64,000 nt of DNA from Runella limosa DSM 17973 (GCF_000482465.1 NZ_KI519432.1:3116-67115), one strand, 5' to 3'. Counted from the first letter of the stretch, positions 15,958 to 25,422 are shown. Made by a program: numbers and translations. The notes: generated by a model not told the origin, from the sequence alone.

Positions 15958-17277
15958 CTATGGTAACGACGAAAAGTTGATGGCGGGTGGCGACTTTGCG
16001 GCATTTCTTTGAAATGTGCCGTCGAGTGGGACAAAATCGTTGAAAAAACCACAATTTTTCAGAAAAAATGCCCCTTTAGAAAGCCCGCCCGCGTAGTCTT
16101 TTCGGTAGTTTTTGCGGGCCGTGGCGTCGCCCGTAAACTTGGCTTCAGTCAGCTCTATCCATTGATTCTGAGACGTCCACACCCATTGATTTCCGTACAA
16201 AGCCATGCGGGATTGGTTGCCCGTATCAGGGGTGAAATTTTCCAAAAACGAGTAAAGTGACTTGAGGTAGGTGTTGGTTTTGGGACGCTTAAAACTGGCA
16301 ATCAACCGCCATTGATTTTCTTCGGGGGCAAAGAAATAGGCCGTGTAAATGGTGTAATTGTCGGTGGTAGGTTTGCCTTGCAACAAAAAACGGTATGTGT
16401 TACCTGCCTTCCATGCGTACTTGAGGTAGCTTTGGCCACCCGAGCCTTCGTTGCCAAACTCACCCGTATAAACATCTGCTCCTTTTTTGAGCATCACAAT
16501 TTTCTGGTCGTCGGGAATGGCGTTAGGGTTGTCGGTAGAAAACGGACTCCAAACCGAAAACAGCACCCTACGCTCCGTCGGGGAATTGACCTGCATCCCA
16601 AAATACCCTTCACCAAAGCCGTTGGCCATGTAATACGACCCGATCACGTCTTCTTTCTCAGGAACGGTCAGTTCGCTGTAAAACCACTCGATGTTTTGGT
16701 TGGCAGGAAGCGTATAGCGCAGGTGTACCGACGGGCCTCGACGACCCCAATAAAAGTAATTATCGGTATTGTTTTTGACAAAAACATTGTCGCCTCCAAG
16801 GGCCTTCCCGCTGAGGGTAAGTTGCTGTAAATCACCAAAAGTACTGCCACTTCGGCGGATGCCTTGGGCGTCGATAGCGATGTAGCCCGCCTGCGGAATT
16901 TCCCATTCGCCAATGGCGTATTCTTGCGTCGTAGTAGGGGCGATTTTTACCTGAAAAGGTTTTCCCGAAACTGTAAACTGAACCTCGCTTTCACCCGTCC
17001 CGCCTTTGAGGGTAGTCGAGAGCTTGAGTTTTCCCGCCTGACTTACCCGAATGTAGGTGCGGCAAACGGTGGCGGGTTGGCTCCATTGAACCAGCCCATC
17101 GTTGGTGATTTTTTCATTTTTATCGGTCGAATTCAGCAACCACGCATTGCCCCCCACGGGCACGACTTGAGAAAGGGTTTCGTGAAACGGAGCAGGAACT
17201 TGAGAGGTGGCAGTGCAAGCCGATAAGCAGCTAAAAATAGCCCAAACGAGCAAATTAAAACGGCAAAATTGACGCAT
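15958..17277 (-). CDS. DUF3472/DUF5077 domain lipoprotein
   Basis: 439 aa with a lipoprotein signal peptide (IFSCLSAC, Cys ~21). Residues ~35-155 fit DUF5077, a jelly-roll that often precedes DUF3472. Residues ~165-430 fit DUF3472 (NYFYWGRRGPSVHL, then GYFGMQVNSPTERRVLFSVWSPF, then GSGGQSYLKYAWK). These proteins are thought to bind or act on carbohydrates outside the cytoplasm, without a proven activity. It is first in the run leading to the M28 and DUF2911 genes. Confidence 0.8.
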   Translation of the reverse strand: MRQFCRFNLLVWAIFSCLSACTATSQVPAPFHETLSQVVPVGGNAWLLNSTDKNEKITNDGLVQWSQPATVCRTYIRVSQAGKLKLSTTLKGGTGESEVQFTVSGKPFQVKIAPTTTQEYAIGEWEIPQAGYIAIDAQGIRRSGSTFGDLQQLTLSGKALGGDNVFVKNNTDNYFYWGRRGPSVHLRYTLPANQNIEWFYSELTVPEKEDVIGSYYMANGFGEGYFGMQVNSPTERRVLFSVWSPFSTDNPNAIPDDQKIVMLKKGADVYTGEFGNEGSGGQSYLKYAWKAGNTYRFLLQGKPTTDNYTIYTAYFFAPEENQWRLIASFKRPKTNTYLKSLYSFLENFTPDTGNQSRMALYGNQWVWTSQNQWIELTEAKFTGDATARKNYRKDYAGGLSKGAFFLKNCGFFNDFVPLDGTFQRNAAKSPPAINFSSLP

Positions 17278-17407
17278 AGAAATGAGGAAAAGATAGTGGT
17301 TTCGGTTGTTGGAACAAAACTACGGGAAAAAACGTGGAAATAGTTGTCTATAACTTTTAGTAATAATTGATGCGTTTTTATGATTGGCGCGCTATGGTAA
17401 AATGTTC

Positions 17408-17415
17408 TACTTTTG
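17408..17415 (+). promoter_or_regulatory. Candidate promoter -7 box (TACTTTTG) for the ferredoxin reductase
   Basis: TACTTTTG matches TAnnTTTG. An ATTGG at 17383-17387 lies 20 bases upstream as a possible -33 element, giving a ~80-base leader before the start codon at 17500. Confidence 0.5.
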
Positions 17416-17499
17416 CTGCTGTAAATCTGTCTATCCGTCTTCCAACGTCATCATTAAGACAGATTTTAAAATAAAGACACAAACCAGTAAAAATTACTA

Positions 17500-18510
17500 A
17501 TGGTTATGATAACGACAGATATTTGTATTGTAGGAGCGGGGCCTGTGGGGCTGTTTAGCGTTTTTGAAGCGGGACTTCTGAAAATGCGTTGCCATTTGAT
17601 AGATGCCTTGCCTCAAGTAGGAGGGCAGTTGTCAGAAATTTACCCCCAAAAACCCATTTACGATATTCCAGGCTACCCCACCATCAAGGCACAAGAGTTG
17701 GTGGACAACCTCATGGCGCAAATCGCTCCCTTCAAACCAACGTTTACGCTGGGGGAGCGCGTGGAAAAAGTAGGACGCCAGCCCGACGGTTCGTTGATCG
17801 TGCGAACGTCTGACGATACCGAGGTGCATTGCCAAGTGATGGTCATTGCGGGTGGTTTAGGATGCTTTGAACCACGCAAACCCGAAATTCCTGATTTGGA
17901 ACGGTTTGAAGGAAAAGGGGTTGCTTACATGGTCAAAAACCCAGAGAAATTTAGGGACAAAAACGTGGTGATTGCAGGCGGCGGTGATTCTGCCCTCGAC
18001 TGGACGGCCTACTTGGCCGACGTGGCCAAAAACGTCACTTTGATTCACCGCAGTGATTCGTTTCGTGGCGCACCCGATTCGGCCGAGAAAGTGTTTGAGT
18101 TGGCCCAGCACGGTCGTATCAATCTGCTGTTGCAGTCAAATGTAGTCGGCTTAAACGGCAATGGCCATTTGAAGGAGGTAGTGGTGGCGGCCAAAGACAA
18201 AAGTACCACCCAACTGTCGTCCGACTTTTTTATTCCGTTGTTTGGCCTAAGTCCCAAACTCGGCCCCATCGCCGATTGGGGGCTAAACATCAGTAAATCA
18301 GCCATTGAAGTAAATACGTTCGATTATTCGACCAACGTTGAACGCATCTATGCCATTGGTGACATTAACACGTACCCTGGCAAACTCAAACTGATTTTAA
18401 CGGGCTTCCACGAGGCAGCCATGATGTGCCAAAGCGCGTTCAAATATGTGTATCCCAATCAACACCTCAGTTTTAAATATACGACGGTAAACGGGGTCAA
18501 TGCTTTCTAA
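17500..18510 (+). CDS. Ferredoxin--NADP(+) reductase, thioredoxin-reductase type
   Basis: 336 aa. The FAD-binding GxGxxG (VGAGPVGLFSVFEAG) lies at residues ~9-24 and the NADPH-binding GGGDSALDW at ~160-168. There is no CxxC redox pair, which separates these YumC-type reductases from thioredoxin reductases. The C-terminal AIGDINTYPGKLKLI motif completes the FAD site. It should move electrons between NADPH and a ferredoxin in the cytoplasm, and the next gene, two bases away, encodes a 2Fe-2S ferredoxin. The start could also be the second Met, at 17506. Confidence 0.9.
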   Translation: MVMITTDICIVGAGPVGLFSVFEAGLLKMRCHLIDALPQVGGQLSEIYPQKPIYDIPGYPTIKAQELVDNLMAQIAPFKPTFTLGERVEKVGRQPDGSLIVRTSDDTEVHCQVMVIAGGLGCFEPRKPEIPDLERFEGKGVAYMVKNPEKFRDKNVVIAGGGDSALDWTAYLADVAKNVTLIHRSDSFRGAPDSAEKVFELAQHGRINLLLQSNVVGLNGNGHLKEVVVAAKDKSTTQLSSDFFIPLFGLSPKLGPIADWGLNISKSAIEVNTFDYSTNVERIYAIGDINTYPGKLKLILTGFHEAAMMCQSAFKYVYPNQHLSFKYTTVNGVNAF

Positions 18511-18512
18511 TC

Positions 18513-18833
18513 ATGATACAATTCACCATAGAAGACCGCAAAGGCGAACGCCAAGACCTAGAGATTCCCGAGGGAATAGGGCTTAATTTGATGGAAGTGT
18601 TAAAAGCTTCTGAGTATTCAATTTTGGCTACGTGTGGAGGAATGGCACTCTGCGCTACCTGCCACGTAGGGGTATTGGACGGAGGAGAAAACTTGCCGTC
18701 GGTAAGCGACGCCGAATTGGATATTTTGGACACCTTGCCCTCGGCGACTTCATGCAGCCGACTCGCCTGCCAACTACGCGTGGACGAAACCCTGCAAGGA
18801 ACAACGTTTAAAATACTGGGGGAGGAAGAATAA
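18513..18833 (+). CDS. 2Fe-2S ferredoxin, adrenodoxin-like
   Basis: 106 aa. Cluster cysteines are in CGGMALCATCHV (C-x5-C-x2-C) with the fourth in LACQL near residue 87, the spacing of plant/adrenodoxin-type ferredoxins. It is separated from the reductase stop by two bases, so the two are co-translated and presumably partners. The electron acceptor is not identifiable from the window. Confidence 0.92.
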   Translation: MIQFTIEDRKGERQDLEIPEGIGLNLMEVLKASEYSILATCGGMALCATCHVGVLDGGENLPSVSDAELDILDTLPSATSCSRLACQLRVDETLQGTTFKILGEEE

Positions 18834-18855
18834 GGCCCCCCAATGTTTCACTACT

Positions 18856-20856
18856 TTATTGACAGCCTTTTATTTCGGCCAGAAACGTACTGGTTTTTTC
18901 GGCGGAAAAGCCAGGGAGCAAGGTGATGGAATTGCCAGCTTCAAAGCTGACATGAGCGCTAGGTGTAAAATTGACATTGCCGACTTTTTTGTCGGAAGAA
19001 AGAGAAGTTAATGCCTTGAACCGCTCCTTTTCGGTGACTACATTGTAGCCAACGGCGAGGGTACTATTTGCGACCTTCACCGTAACGGTTTCTGTACCAC
19101 TCGTGCTGCAATTGGCTGAATAGGAAGTAGTAAGTGCAGGACTGACAGTGATTGAAGCCCCCGTTTGCGGACTTTCTCCACCCCGCCAAATGATGGTGCC
19201 TGCGCATCCACTCGCTGTGAGGGTGATAGATGTTCCTGGACAAATAGCGGGCCTCTCGGGGGCAATGGTAATGACTGTTGGGATAGTGCAGTTTTTAGAA
19301 TCTCCCGAAATGCTCCAGCCCTTTCCCCCCGAGACGACGGGCGTAGTAAGGAGCGTGCGGGCTGTTTCTGCATTGCAGTAGTTAAGGTTTGAAGCGCCCA
19401 TAGTTCTACCCGTTACCGAAGAGCCTACTGCAAAAGCCGTAAGCGTAGCATCGTAGTTAGCCACACTCATGCCGCAGTTATCCAAAAAGCTAGTAAGGTT
19501 CACATTGGGATGGAGTTTGCTACCCCAAGAAGCTAAGTTTTGGTTAAAGGCGCTACAACCTGCAAACATATTGAACATATAGGTAACATTTTCAGTATTA
19601 AAATTGCTCACCGATTGGTTAAAGATGCTACAACCAGCAAACATCAAACTCATATCGGTCACTGCGGCAGTATTAAAATTACTCATTGAGTGGTTAAAGG
19701 CGCTACAACCAAAAAACATCCAACTCATATCTGTGACAGCGGTAGTATTAAAATTGCTTACTGGTTGGTTAAAGATGCTACAACCATAAAACATGTTACT
19801 CATATTTGTAACCTTTTCAGTATTAAAATTGCTTACTGGTTGGTTAAAGGTTCTACAACCATAAAACATCCCGCTCATACCAGTAACCTTCTCAGTATTA
19901 AAATTGCTCACTGATTGGTTAAAGGTTCTACAACCAGAAAACATCTCGCTCATATCAGTAACCTTCTCAGTATTAAAATTGCTCACCGATTGGTTAAAGG
20001 TACTGCAACCACCAAACATATAGTTCATATTAGTAACTTTGGCAGTATTAAAATTGCTCACTGATTGGTTAAAGGTCTTACAACCATAAAACATATAACT
20101 CATATTGGCCGTCTTTTCAGTATTGAAATTGCTAACCGATTGGTTAAAGACATTGCAATCAAAAAACATATTGCTCATATCAGTAACTTTGTCAGTATTA
20201 AAATTGCTCACTGATTGGTTAAAATTATTACACCCATGAAACATACTATTCATAGAGGTAACCTTATCAGTATTAAAATTGCTTACCGATTGGTTAAAGG
20301 CACGACAAAAAGCAAACATATCACTCATATCAGTAACTGCGGCGGTATTAAAATTACTCACCGATTGGTTAAAGGTGCTACAACTAGCAAACATGTAACT
20401 CATATTAGTCACAGCAGCAAAGTTGGGAACGTCAGTGGCAGTGAGTGCCATGTTTGAACAACCCTCAAAAGCTCTTTCCATACTGCTCCAAGCTACTGTA
20501 CCCCATTGCTTTATTTCGGTGAGACGTTGGCGGTTTGTACCGTAATTGATATTGATTCTTTGGAAATTAACGGGATCAATGCTTAGGTCGATGATGGCAT
20601 TGGCAGGTAAATTTGTGATAGTGAGCGTGCTTCCGCTAAATGTACCGCTGCCAGAGGCTGTACCACTCACCTGCTGCCAAGTGTAACTTACGGTACCAGC
20701 GGTAGCTACGCCAAATGTTAATGTCGTGGCAGCATCACCTGGTTTTGATAAATCCCAACGGGTGATGAAGGGGCTGCTTTGGGCTTGGGCAGAGTGCAGG
20801 AGAGTAGCCCAAGCAAATGAAAAAATAGTCAGGAATTGAAGTAGAATTTTCTGCAT
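18856..20856 (-). CDS. BspA-type (DUF285) surface protein with 25-residue repeats
   Basis: 666 aa. A signal peptide (residues 1-25, HSAQA) is followed by a short beta domain. About 12 tandem 25-residue repeats (SNFNTEKVTNMSNMFYGC plus FNQSV) span residues ~143-442; this is the DUF285/26-residue surface-protein repeat, a leucine-rich-repeat-like solenoid. An Ig-like domain (~525-600) and a C-terminal coathanger-type domain (FEAGNSITLLPGFSAEKTS) finish the protein. No classical type IX sorting sequence is visible. Such repeats mediate adhesion or glycan binding. It converges on the ferredoxin gene with a 22-bp gap. Confidence 0.82.
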   Translation of the reverse strand: MQKILLQFLTIFSFAWATLLHSAQAQSSPFITRWDLSKPGDAATTLTFGVATAGTVSYTWQQVSGTASGSGTFSGSTLTITNLPANAIIDLSIDPVNFQRININYGTNRQRLTEIKQWGTVAWSSMERAFEGCSNMALTATDVPNFAAVTNMSYMFASCSTFNQSVSNFNTAAVTDMSDMFAFCRAFNQSVSNFNTDKVTSMNSMFHGCNNFNQSVSNFNTDKVTDMSNMFFDCNVFNQSVSNFNTEKTANMSYMFYGCKTFNQSVSNFNTAKVTNMNYMFGGCSTFNQSVSNFNTEKVTDMSEMFSGCRTFNQSVSNFNTEKVTGMSGMFYGCRTFNQPVSNFNTEKVTNMSNMFYGCSIFNQPVSNFNTTAVTDMSWMFFGCSAFNHSMSNFNTAAVTDMSLMFAGCSIFNQSVSNFNTENVTYMFNMFAGCSAFNQNLASWGSKLHPNVNLTSFLDNCGMSVANYDATLTAFAVGSSVTGRTMGASNLNYCNAETARTLLTTPVVSGGKGWSISGDSKNCTIPTVITIAPERPAICPGTSITLTASGCAGTIIWRGGESPQTGASITVSPALTTSYSANCSTSGTETVTVKVANSTLAVGYNVVTEKERFKALTSLSSDKKVGNVNFTPSAHVSFEAGNSITLLPGFSAEKTSTFLAEIKGCQ
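19530..20430 (-). repeat. Tandem 75-bp coding repeats
   Basis: Twelve 75-bp units encode the 25-residue repeats. Phase is constant and the first and last units are degenerate. The variable positions are the three residues after FNT and the stretch between MS and CxxFNQ. Confidence 0.85.
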
Positions 20857-21124
20857 AATAAATAGTAATCGCTCAAGAAAATAATTGCAAAAGTGTAAAA
20901 ATGTATGTTCTGGATAGGTATGCTTCAGGGCCTGAGTCTATGAATGAGTTAATTAATTATCAAAGAAAAGAAAAGTTAGGGTAAGTAAAACATTGTATCC
21001 CTAAAAAAATGGCTACTCATTTATTTGTTTTCTTTGAGTATATTTTTATTATTTAGTGCATGAATTTATTGAGTAAGATGCTGATTTGTAGTGGTGTAGC
21101 AAAGCTTTTGAGGAATTTAAAGTA

Positions 21125-21151
21125 GCCTCGATAGAGGCGCAACGTTTGTAG
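21125..21151 (+). repeat. Hairpin/TTTGTAG module, single copy
   Basis: A 5-bp-stem hairpin GCCTC-GATA-GAGGC is followed by a 13-nt tail GCAACGTTTGTAG. The same module layout occurs twice in each of the elements at 24037-24190 and 28605-28840. The rest of 20857-21176 shows no gene. Confidence 0.65.
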
Positions 21152-21176
21152 CTTTGGGGAGAAGGATAAAAACAAT

Positions 21177-21202
21177 GGGGCTGGTTGCTTACAACCAGCC
21201 CC
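21177..21202 (-). terminator. Terminator of the sugar dehydrogenase gene
   Basis: A perfect 11-bp stem (GGGGCTGGTTG and its complement) closes a CTTA loop, followed on the minus strand by ATTGTTTTTA. It lies 43 bases past the stop. The inner GGTTG/CAACC belongs to a hairpin family seen again near 31.2, 31.8 and 35.7 kb. Confidence 0.8.
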
Positions 21203-21244
21203 ACGGCAAAACGGATAACAATTAACAAATAACGGTTAACAAAA

Positions 21245-23959
21245 CTATTGCCCCGAGTTAAACTGGAGCCATTCTACGCCAAACAAACCATTGCCTTCAG
21301 GTACCGATTTGGTGGTCGTGAAAACCAAGTATAAATTGTGTACTTTGTTGTCGGGCTTGCGGAGCGATAATGTAACAGCGCCCATTTGGCTGTTCGATAC
21401 TTCGGTCTGGCCAATCAACGCCCCCGTTGGACTATCCAAACGTACTTCAATCGTACCGCCTACGGTGCGGTCGGGGCTGGCATAGACCATGCACGACAAA
21501 CTGCTGACGTCGGTCAAATCCACGTCTTTGTAGAGTGCGTAGCTACCATTTTTTACAGGAGCCAACACTTCCGATTTTGTTGGAAGCTCAACCGTCGTGG
21601 CGTCTTTGGCTTCATCGTTCCAAGTGGCCTTCAATTTGGCAGGACGCAAAGCCACCGTACTGGTAGAAGTTTGAGGGCCAACGACAGGATTACCCTTGTC
21701 GGTGTAGCTGGCTCTGAAAATATACGAACCTTCCTTTTGTTTAGCTGCTGTTACGTACTCACCCTTCACAGGTTTTTTGTCGGGACCTTTTTCGTTACCC
21801 AACGACATGATGTACTTCACAATTTCTTTCGCTTCCTCTTTCTTGATTTGCGGGTGAGCGCTCATGGCTTGTTCGCCCCATACACCGCCGCCACCGTTGA
21901 TGATTTTATCGGCCAAACGGCTTTCAATGTCGCGTTGCCCTTTGTATTTCTTCGCCACGTCGCGGTAAGCAGGGCCAATCGACTTTTTCACGACATCGTG
22001 GCACGCTTTACAATCCGACAAATCCATCAAGCGTTTTCCCGTCGCCACGCCTAAGTTGGCTTGGTGGCCTTGCGCCAAAATCGTTTTATCAAAACCTTCC
22101 AAATAGTCCACCGTTACGGTTACGTCTTCAGGGTTGATTTTTTGGTTGGCCAAACTTCCGTCTTCTTTGTCCGAAACTTTTACTTCGTACGCTACGGGTT
22201 TGTTTTCCCAGTAAAACGATTTGTTTCCTGCCAATGCCACTTCTACTTTAGGAGGTTCGTTTCCTACTTTTACCTCTACGCTGCTGCTACTTGCGTTGCC
22301 TTTACTATCAGTTACTTTGAGGGTAGCGGTGTAAATGCCTGGTTTTGTGTAGGTAAAGGTCGGGTTAGCCACGTTGCTTTTGGGCAAACCTTTGCCAAAC
22401 GTCCACTCGTATTTGAGGGCATCGCCGTCATAATCCACGGTTCCTTTCGATGAAAACTCTGCTTTCATGGGCGCGGCTCCTGCTTTTTTCTGCACACTTG
22501 CCACAGCCAACGGCTTGCGATTGCCCGCGTTGTAGGTGATGCGAGACAAGCGAGAGTCATCGTTTTGGGCAAACCAAGTGTTTCCGTATTCAAGAACGTA
22601 GAGTGAGCCGTCCACGGCAAACTGCATATCAATAGGGTGGCTAAACTTGGTGTTAGGCATGAACTCTTCCATTTGCACAAAGTCGCCGTCTTTGGTCATG
22701 GTCACGGGGTGAATCCAGTCGCGAATCCATTCGTAAGCAAACAACTTGCCGTCGTAGTGGCGAGGGAATTTTACGTCCGTTTCTGGATAATCGTCGTAGT
22801 AGTAAACAGGCCCCGCCATCGCGTTTCGTCCGCCTTTACCTACGATTGGCCCAAACTCGGGAGAATCGGCGTAAGGGTAAAAAATGAACGCTTTTTGCGC
22901 AGGGGGCAATTCGGTGATACCTGTGTTGTGCGGAGAGTCGTTGATTGGTTTAAGTGGGTCAAAACGTTCGCCTGATACCTTCGTACCCATGTCATAACGA
23001 TTATAAGGGCGGTTATCGCCAATAAACAATGGATAGCCAAAATACCCCGCTTTACGGGCTTGGTTTACTTCGTCATAACCTCTTGAGCCACGCGTTGGGC
23101 TGTCGTTGCCTGCGTCAGGGCCTACGTCACCCCAATACAAATAGTTGGTACGCTGATCCACCGAAATACGGTACGGGTTGCGTGTCCCCATGGTATAAAT
23201 CTCTGGACGGGTTCGGCGGTCGTTACCGTTGGCCGTACCTGCGGGGAATAAGTTACCCGCTGGAATATCATATCCACCTTCAGGACGAGGCTTGATACGA
23301 AGCACTTTTCCGCGTAAGTCGTTGGTGTTAGAAGACGTCGAGCGACCGTCCCAATTGGCACGACCAGGGCGACCATCGAGGGCGCCGTATCCTTCGTTTC
23401 CAAACGGATTGATGTCGTCCCCCGTGGAAAGGTACAAATTCCCTTGTTTGTCCCACGCAATCGACCCACCCGTGTGGCAGCAGTCGGTACGTTTAACAGG
23501 CACGCGCAACAAAATTTGTTCGGTGCTAGGCAGGAGCGTATCTTTTTCGGTGTCGTATTTCATCCGTACCAATCGCTGTGAAGTGTCGGCTTCGGTCGAT
23601 ACGGGAGAATAGTACAAATACACCCATTTGTTTTCTTTAAAGTTGGGGTCAACGTTAATACCCATCAAGCCGTATTCTTGCTGAATGTACACGGGCAAGT
23701 TGGCCACTACTTTGTAGGTGTTTGGTTTTTTGGGGTTAAACAATTTTACTTTCCCTTTACGCTCGGTTAAGAGTACGCGCTGGTCTTCCAGTACCACAAG
23801 CTCGGTGGGTTCGTCGAGCCTTTCAAGTAGAATGTTTTTGGTAAAACGGTTTTCCTCAGGAGGTGTGGAGGTTTGCCCCACGGCAGAGGGTGCCACCGCA
23901 GCTACCAACAAGCAAGTTGATAGCACCAAGGATGACTTTGACCCAAAAAATGGCTTCAT
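21245..23959 (-). CDS. Modular PQQ-type sugar dehydrogenase with PKD, cytochrome c and C-terminal CBM6-like domain
   Basis: 904 aa, exported (signal ends ~28, SAVGQ). Residues ~38-480 are a soluble aldose-sugar-dehydrogenase (GSDH) beta-propeller, with the calcium/PQQ-site sequence CCHTGGSIAWDKQGNLY. Residues ~488-575 are a PKD domain (EWTFGKGLPKSN). Residues ~640-735 are a mono-haem cytochrome c (CKACH, with MSAHP as distal Met region). Residues ~770-904 resemble a CBM6-type module. The layout suggests oxidation of a periplasmic or surface sugar with direct electron transfer to the fused cytochrome. Substrate is unknown. It is a single-gene unit with its own terminator. Confidence 0.85.
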   Translation of the reverse strand: MKPFFGSKSSLVLSTCLLVAAVAPSAVGQTSTPPEENRFTKNILLERLDEPTELVVLEDQRVLLTERKGKVKLFNPKKPNTYKVVANLPVYIQQEYGLMGINVDPNFKENKWVYLYYSPVSTEADTSQRLVRMKYDTEKDTLLPSTEQILLRVPVKRTDCCHTGGSIAWDKQGNLYLSTGDDINPFGNEGYGALDGRPGRANWDGRSTSSNTNDLRGKVLRIKPRPEGGYDIPAGNLFPAGTANGNDRRTRPEIYTMGTRNPYRISVDQRTNYLYWGDVGPDAGNDSPTRGSRGYDEVNQARKAGYFGYPLFIGDNRPYNRYDMGTKVSGERFDPLKPINDSPHNTGITELPPAQKAFIFYPYADSPEFGPIVGKGGRNAMAGPVYYYDDYPETDVKFPRHYDGKLFAYEWIRDWIHPVTMTKDGDFVQMEEFMPNTKFSHPIDMQFAVDGSLYVLEYGNTWFAQNDDSRLSRITYNAGNRKPLAVASVQKKAGAAPMKAEFSSKGTVDYDGDALKYEWTFGKGLPKSNVANPTFTYTKPGIYTATLKVTDSKGNASSSSVEVKVGNEPPKVEVALAGNKSFYWENKPVAYEVKVSDKEDGSLANQKINPEDVTVTVDYLEGFDKTILAQGHQANLGVATGKRLMDLSDCKACHDVVKKSIGPAYRDVAKKYKGQRDIESRLADKIINGGGGVWGEQAMSAHPQIKKEEAKEIVKYIMSLGNEKGPDKKPVKGEYVTAAKQKEGSYIFRASYTDKGNPVVGPQTSTSTVALRPAKLKATWNDEAKDATTVELPTKSEVLAPVKNGSYALYKDVDLTDVSSLSCMVYASPDRTVGGTIEVRLDSPTGALIGQTEVSNSQMGAVTLSLRKPDNKVHNLYLVFTTTKSVPEGNGLFGVEWLQFNSGQ

Positions 23960-24036
23960 AATGTAGTTTAAAATGAAAATTTGTATTGTGTTATTCTACT
24001 AGGTTGAACACATTAAAATATAAAGTCGTATTCATT

Positions 24037-24190
24037 GCTCCAGAGGAGCTATATCTTCGTAGAAAAATGAGTCAAATCTCCCACAAAGCCCTATCGGTGC
24101 GACCAACGCTCAGTGAAAGATGTCACCCCGATGGGGCTATTGGATGGTCTTTGCCCTTCTTTTTCTACTAAGATTTAGCCTCGCTGAGGC
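24037..24190. repeat. 154-bp structured element: inverted pair of hairpin/GTAG modules
   Basis: Left module: GCTCC-AGA-GGAGC plus 13-nt tail TATATCTTCGTAG (24037-24062). Right module on the minus strand: GCCTC-AGC-GAGGC plus TAAATCTTAGTAG (24165-24190). Between them a central stem pairs 24088-24099 with 24124-24137. No coding capacity is evident. The architecture matches the interior of the insertion in the nucleotidyltransferase gene at 28.6 kb. Confidence 0.65.
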
Positions 24191-24601
24191 TACTTTTGTT
24201 TTTAATGCCTTCATCTGTTATTCTATAAAGAATGGTTGTAGGATAAACTAATTTGCTGACTTACAAGTTTTACTATTTAATGAGAAATTATAGATAGTAC
24301 GGTGTGAGTGACGAAATGAACTATCGAAAAAAATAATTCGTTCTTTTCTTGCACGGTTCATACAATTTAACCGATATTTGTCACGTTTTTTTTCAAAAAC
24401 AAAATCACAAAAGTGGCCAAAACGCTCTCACATACTCGCTGCGCACACACTACGCCATTTACTTGTAGGTCCGAAAGGACACAATGATACCCGTTTGCCT
24501 ATGTGGTAAACATACTTCGCATCTTTTCCCCAAATCATCAATTTTCAACACCAAAGCGGATTATTTGTCTCCGCAGAGGATTTAATCCTGACTAAACGAC
24601 A
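24191..24601. other. Intergenic stretch without visible gene
   Basis: About 410 bases upstream of the acetyltransferase. I see no ORF or RNA gene here. A small GTCCGAAAGGAC hairpin sits near 24470. The promoter of the acetyltransferase gene must lie in this stretch. Confidence 0.4.
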
Positions 24602-25309
24602 ATGTCAAACATCGAAATCGTATCTGACCAATACATTGTAGAAACAGCCGAAGAAAAACATTTTGCCCTCGCCGAAACCATCTGCAAAGAGATGGAAGAA
24701 AGTGCCAAACAACGCGGAACAGGGATTGCAAAACGCTCTCCTGTTTACATCCGCGAAAAAATGGCCGAAGGTAAAGCAATTATCGCCACTACGCTTTTGG
24801 GCGAGTGGGTTGGTTTTTGCTACATCGAAACCTGGGAACATGGTAAATTTGTGGCTAACTCGGGGCTTATCGTCCACCCTGACCACCGTAAGAGTGGTAT
24901 TGCAAAGGCCATTAAGCGCAAAGCATTCGAGTTGTCGCGCGTGAAATATCCTGAAGCAAAAATCATTGGTATCACTACGAGCCTAGCCGTGATGAAAATC
25001 AACTCGGATTTGGGCTACGAGCCAGTTACTTTTAGCGAGTTACCTGCGGATGATGCCTTCTGGAAAGGCTGCTCAAGCTGTGTCAACTACGACGTACTGA
25101 CGCGTACCAACCGCAAAAACTGCTTGTGTACGGGAATGATGTACGACCCGCAGGTAGTACATAAAAGTGGTAAAAAAGCGCCTTGGGATTTCTTGAAGGA
25201 GTCGAAGTTGTACGAGCGTTGGATGCGCCTCAAGCAACGCGTATTGTTGCAACGCGAAATCAGAGAGGCAAAAGCACGTCATCGTCAACAAGAACTAGAA
25301 GTGGCGTAG
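24602..25309 (+). CDS. GNAT N-acyltransferase, putative N-acylglutamate synthase of arginine synthesis
   Basis: 235 aa. The GNAT core spans residues ~12-150, with the acetyl-CoA loop region VHPDHRKSGIAKAIKRKA at ~95-112. A C-terminal extension carries clustered cysteines (CSSCVNYD, then NCLCTGMM), unusual for simple GNATs. The gene directly precedes argG. In Bacteroidota, which often lack classical ArgA/ArgJ, a GNAT of this type heads arginine clusters and is a candidate for acylating glutamate. The assignment is from context, not from a diagnostic motif. A strong terminator separates it from argG. Confidence 0.65.
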   Translation: MSNIEIVSDQYIVETAEEKHFALAETICKEMEESAKQRGTGIAKRSPVYIREKMAEGKAIIATTLLGEWVGFCYIETWEHGKFVANSGLIVHPDHRKSGIAKAIKRKAFELSRVKYPEAKIIGITTSLAVMKINSDLGYEPVTFSELPADDAFWKGCSSCVNYDVLTRTNRKNCLCTGMMYDPQVVHKSGKKAPWDFLKESKLYERWMRLKQRVLLQREIREAKARHRQQELEVA

Positions 25310-25330
25310 GTAAAGCCTACCTTGCATACT

Positions 25331-25367
25331 AACCCGCTGGCGCTAAGGTCAGCGGGTTTATTTTTTT
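25331..25367 (+). terminator. Intrinsic terminator between the acyltransferase and argG
   Basis: AACCCGCTG pairs perfectly with CAGCGGGTT across a 10-base loop and is followed by TATTTTTTT. Confidence 0.9.
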
Positions 25368-25389
25368 AGTAACCTTCCTCAGATTATCT

Positions 25390-25397
25390 TAACTTTG
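25390..25397 (+). promoter_or_regulatory. Candidate -7 box (TAACTTTG) of argG
   Basis: It matches TAnnTTTG 25 bases before the argG ATG, immediately after the terminator, so argG probably has its own promoter. Confidence 0.5.
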
Positions 25398-25422
25398 CGG
25401 CAACTAATTGTATTTACCACCG

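Noticed and set aside
19530..20430. Regular 75-bp repeats considered as a CRISPR array
   Set aside because: The repeats are in phase with a coding frame, vary by codon, have no unrelated spacers, and encode DUF285 units.
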